DNA of 64,000 nt from an uncultured Burkholderiales bacterium (GTDB lineage: Bacteria > Pseudomonadota > Gammaproteobacteria > Burkholderiales > Burkholderiaceae). The number at the start of each line of letters is the position of its first letter. Positions within the stretch are counted from its first letter, which is position 1. This document shows positions 61,339 to 64,000 of this stretch, one piece after another. The notes beneath the pieces were generated by a model, which did not search any database, was not told the origin of the DNA, and saw nothing but the letters and a program-made list of their open reading frames with translations. The DNA lies in NCBI GenBank assembly GCA_946480465.1, contig CAMLJY010000016.1, positions 38,391 through 102,390 on the forward strand, in the 5' to 3' direction. Made by a program: the position numbers and the translations under genes.

Positions 61339-63585
61339 TCAGAACTTCAGCGTCAACGAGGCATTGAACTGCCGGCTCACGGAACGCCGGTTGGCGCTGT
61401 CGTGCAGGTACCCGTCCTCGTCCCGCACCGTCACGCGGCTCGCGTTGTCGAAGGGCGCGGCGTTGTTGACCGACAGCCGCAGGCTCGCCGCGCGACTGAA
61501 GGCCCATGACGCATAGGCGTCCAGCGTGCGCTGCGCGCCCTGCTCCAGGTGCTGGATGCGCGATTGCTGGATCGCATGCGCCGGCTGGTAGGCCAGGCTG
61601 GCGCCCCAGGTGAGCGGCCAGGCCCGGGCGACGTGATCGAAGCCCATCGTGAACGCGTATGGCAGCTGCGCCTCGAGGCGGTTGTCCGGCCCGGGAATGC
61701 CTCCCACTTCCGAGCGGTAGACGCTGGCCGAGGCGCGGATGTCCAGCGCCAGCGCGGCATCGACCCAACCGGGCAGGAGATCGGCGGCACGGCCCTTCAG
61801 CTCGACCTCGAGGCCCGAACTCTCCGCCCGCTCCAGGTTGCGCAGCCTCGCGACGTAGCGTGGCCAGGCCGACCAGGCCACGTCCTGCTCCAGCGCCACC
61901 TCCGAGCGGATCAACCCGCTGATGCGGCGATGGAAGGCTGCCACGCTGGCCACGCCACCGCGGGCGAAGTAGCGCTCGAACGCCAGCTCGACACCGGTGG
62001 CCAGCTCGGGCTGCAGCTGCGCGTTGCCGACGCGGTCGGCCGCCAGTGCCGTGTTGGTGCCGCTGGCCGCCGGGTAGCTGCCGCTGATGGCCGGCCGCTC
62101 GATCAGCTGCGCCGGCTGCGGCGCGCGGTAGGTGCGCGTCAGGCTGGCGCGCACCAGTTGGCGCCCCTTGGGGTCGAGCCGGTAGCGCAGGTGCGCGAGC
62201 GGCGAGACCACGCGGCTGCGGTGCCGCCGGCTGTCGGCACGGCCGGCGCTCGTCGTCGAGAGCTGCTCGGCACGCAGGCCGAGCTGGGTGCCCCACCGCG
62301 TGTCGATCGCCCATTCATCCTGCAGCCACAGGGCGTGGCGCTGGATGCGGGCTTCGAAGGGTTCGCCGTCGAAGCCGAGCAGTTGCTCGCTGCCGTTCTC
62401 GGTGACGCTGCGCTCCTCGAGGCGACGGCGCGACTCGATTTCCCACCCCATCGCCAGTGTGTGGCTGTCGAAGAGCGGCCGCTGCCACTTGCCGCCCGAG
62501 GCCACCGCCCGATCGCGCGTGCGCCCGGCGTGGTGGCGGTCCAGCGTGGTGCTGCCGCCGCCATCACGCCCATCCACGCGCGTGCCGTAGCGGCTGGCCG
62601 AGTGCTGCACGCCGACCTTGGCTTCCAGGCGGCTGCCGTCGTCGAAGCGGCGCACCAGCTGCAGCTGGCTGCGGGCATGACGCCATTCGCTGGCGCTGTC
62701 GAAGCGATCGTCCACGCTCACCGGGGGCTGGCCTGCCTGCACGGTGGTGACGGTGCGGCCGGCGCTGTGGCCGCGGCTGCGCTGCGCGAAGCTGTTCCAG
62801 TTCAGCGTGTCGGTGTCGCTGAACTTCCACGACAGCCGCGGCGCCAGGTTGAAGCCGCCGCCCCAGTGCTGCTCGACCCCCTCGAGCGCCAGCGCCTGCG
62901 GCGCGCCGGTGCGGTCGCGCGTGCGGCGTTCGCTCGTCAGCTCGACCGCATTGCGCCACTGGTACAGCGACAGCGGCAGTGCCAGGCCGAGCGCACCCGG
63001 TCCGTCGCCCAGGCGGTCGCCCCAGTTCGCATGCAGCGACGCGACCGGCTCGTCCGCGGTGTAGCCGGTGCCCAGGCGCAGCTCGCGCTGGCGCTGGCGC
63101 GGTGCCTCGCGCAGCACGATGTTGATGGTGCCGGCCACCGCCTGCGCGCTGTGCTCCGCGCTGGGTCCCTTGGTGACTTCGATACGCTCGACCTGCGAGG
63201 GCGACAGGTTGTCGAGCGAAAAGCCCGGCGGCGCCGGCTCGCCATTGATCAGCACCAGCGTGTAGCCCGAGCCCAGCCCACGCAGGCGCGGACTGCCACC
63301 GCTGAGGCTCACGCCGGGCAGGCGCTTGAGCACGTCGCTGACGGCGGTGTCGCCGTACTTGTCCAGCTCCTCGCGGCCGACGATGGTCTTGGCGATCGGG
63401 TCGCGGCGGCGGCGCTCGGTGTCGTCCGGCGCCGCGGCTTCCACTTCAACCCGTTGCGGTGCCGCATCGCCCTGGGCGGCCGCACCGGCGCCGCAGAGCA
63501 GCAGGCCCAGCACCGGAAGCACCGGCAGCACCGGCAGCTGCATGCGGCCGCCGCGGCGCCTGCGCACGGGCCGGCCGCCTCGCAT
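61339..63585 (-). CDS. TonB-dependent outer-membrane receptor
   Basis: This 748-residue protein has an Arg-rich n-region and a signal peptide, a plug domain (about 60-170; VSDVLKRLPGVSLSGG, then RIEVTKGPSAEHSAQAVAGTIN) and a 22-strand-type beta barrel that ends in Phe (NASLTLKF), the usual outer-membrane insertion signal. The ATG at 63585 lies five bases after the tex stop, with GAGGG at short distance; an ATG 14 codons later (63543) also gives a signal peptide. Its ligand is unknown; adjacency to the DUF4331/HupE run suggests a metal complex. No TonB box is obvious. Confidence 0.88.
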   Translation of the reverse strand: MRGGRPVRRRRGGRMQLPVLPVLPVLGLLLCGAGAAAQGDAAPQRVEVEAAAPDDTERRRRDPIAKTIVGREELDKYGDTAVSDVLKRLPGVSLSGGSPRLRGLGSGYTLVLINGEPAPPGFSLDNLSPSQVERIEVTKGPSAEHSAQAVAGTINIVLREAPRQRQRELRLGTGYTADEPVASLHANWGDRLGDGPGALGLALPLSLYQWRNAVELTSERRTRDRTGAPQALALEGVEQHWGGGFNLAPRLSWKFSDTDTLNWNSFAQRSRGHSAGRTVTTVQAGQPPVSVDDRFDSASEWRHARSQLQLVRRFDDGSRLEAKVGVQHSASRYGTRVDGRDGGGSTTLDRHHAGRTRDRAVASGGKWQRPLFDSHTLAMGWEIESRRRLEERSVTENGSEQLLGFDGEPFEARIQRHALWLQDEWAIDTRWGTQLGLRAEQLSTTSAGRADSRRHRSRVVSPLAHLRYRLDPKGRQLVRASLTRTYRAPQPAQLIERPAISGSYPAASGTNTALAADRVGNAQLQPELATGVELAFERYFARGGVASVAAFHRRISGLIRSEVALEQDVAWSAWPRYVARLRNLERAESSGLEVELKGRAADLLPGWVDAALALDIRASASVYRSEVGGIPGPDNRLEAQLPYAFTMGFDHVARAWPLTWGASLAYQPAHAIQQSRIQHLEQGAQRTLDAYASWAFSRAASLRLSVNNAAPFDNASRVTVRDEDGYLHDSANRRSVSRQFNASLTLKF

Positions 63586-63590
63586 GGCCC

Positions 63591-64000
63591 TCAGCGCTTG
63601 GTCTGCAAGCGCGCAAAGGCCGCGGCCATCGCGCCCTGCCCCGCAGGCTGCGGCGCGGTGCGGCCGCCACCGGCCGGCAGGCGCTCGTTGCGGCCGGCGG
63701 GCCGGAAGCCGGCGTCTCCGCGGCCGGCGCCGCCGCCCTTGCCCGGCTGCGCATCCAGCTTCATCGTCAGCGAGATGCGCTTGCGCGCCAGGTCCACTTC
63801 CAGCACCTTGACCTTGACGATGTCACCGGTCTTCACGACCTCGCGCGCGTCGTTGACGAACTTGTTCGACAGCTGGCTGACGTGGACCAGGCCGTCCTGG
63901 TGCACGCCCAGGTCGACGAAGGCGCCGAACTGCGCCACGTTGCTGACGGTGCCCTCGAGCACCATGCCTTCCTTCAGGTCCTTGATGTCCTCGACGCCGT
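63591..64000 (-). CDS. tex: Transcription accessory protein Tex (C-terminal part)
   Basis: This is the C-terminal 136 or so residues of Tex, a nucleic-acid-binding protein of the Tex/YqgF/S1 family. The S1 RNA-binding domain begins [19 protein letters not shown] and continues [17 protein letters not shown] and [21 protein letters not shown] Gly/Arg/Ala-rich tail follows. Upstream codons ([11 protein letters not shown]) continue without a stop to position 64000, so the gene starts beyond the window. The TonB receptor starts five bases after its stop. Confidence 0.9.
   Translation of the reverse strand, partial: GVEDIKDLKEGMVLEGTVSNVAQFGAFVDLGVHQDGLVHVSQLSNKFVNDAREVVKTGDIVKVKVLEVDLARKRISLTMKLDAQPGKGGGAGRGDAGFRPAGRNERLPAGGGRTAPQPAGQGAMAAAFARLQTKR

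Overview
The window is a 64 kb piece of GC-rich chromosome from a betaproteobacterium, most likely order Burkholderiales (Rubrivivax/Leptothrix/Methylibium-like). The inference rests on gene order and families: thrS-infC-rpmI-rplT-pheS-pheT-ihfA-merR, tig-clpP-clpX-lon, ilvB-ilvH-ilvC-pssA-leuA, and a sigma factor-DUF3619-DUF3106-RDD block that I know from Burkholderiales. No phage, transposon, CRISPR array or plasmid function is visible. Most of the window is core chromosome; the 55.8-63.6 kb stretch is the most accessory-looking part.

Layout. 1-9 kb: start of sucA (2-oxoglutarate dehydrogenase E1, cut by the window edge), a solo peptide-type ABC solute-binding protein, an amidohydrolase translationally coupled to a nitronate monooxygenase, an acyl-CoA dehydrogenase, and the electron-transfer flavoprotein genes etfBA with two palindromic operator candidates upstream. 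9-13 kb: murI; a SorAB-type periplasmic sulfite dehydrogenase; a PhnD-like/rhodanese fusion. 13-20 kb: four tRNAs (Leu-UAA, Cys, Gly, Leu-UAG) around the protein quality-control genes lon, clpX, clpP and tig; lon has a good sigma-32 type promoter and tRNA-Leu(UAG) lies directly in front of tig. 20-28 kb: a two-gene RND efflux system, the squalene-forming genes hpnCDE, and an IclR regulator.

28-38 kb: a PBP7-type endopeptidase, then branched-chain amino acid synthesis (type-1 leuA, type-2 leuA, pssA, ilvC, ilvH, ilvB). A leucine leader peptide with four consecutive Leu codons and a terminator precedes the type-2 leuA. 37.8-48 kb: the ECF sigma module, a LOG-type phosphoribohydrolase, glnB, nadE, a FemAB/GNAT-like protein, soluble and membrane pyrophosphatases (ppa, hppA), a miniature flagellar-rod-like protein and tRNA-Pro. 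47.7-55.7 kb: the translation operon thrS-infC-rpmI-rplT-pheST-ihfA-merR on the minus strand. infC appears to start at AUC, and thrS is preceded by a threonine-rich leader peptide and terminator.

55.8-64 kb: a minus-strand run of the tex end, a TonB-dependent receptor, a patatin-like lipase, a DUF4331 exported protein, a small lipoprotein, a TPR protein and a HupE/UreJ-type membrane protein whose periplasmic part carries a canonical EF-hand loop. This last run is the best candidate for an undescribed system, possibly envelope metal handling. The sigma-DUF3619-DUF3106-RDD module is second. The thrS and leu leader-peptide attenuators are the clearest new regulatory observations.
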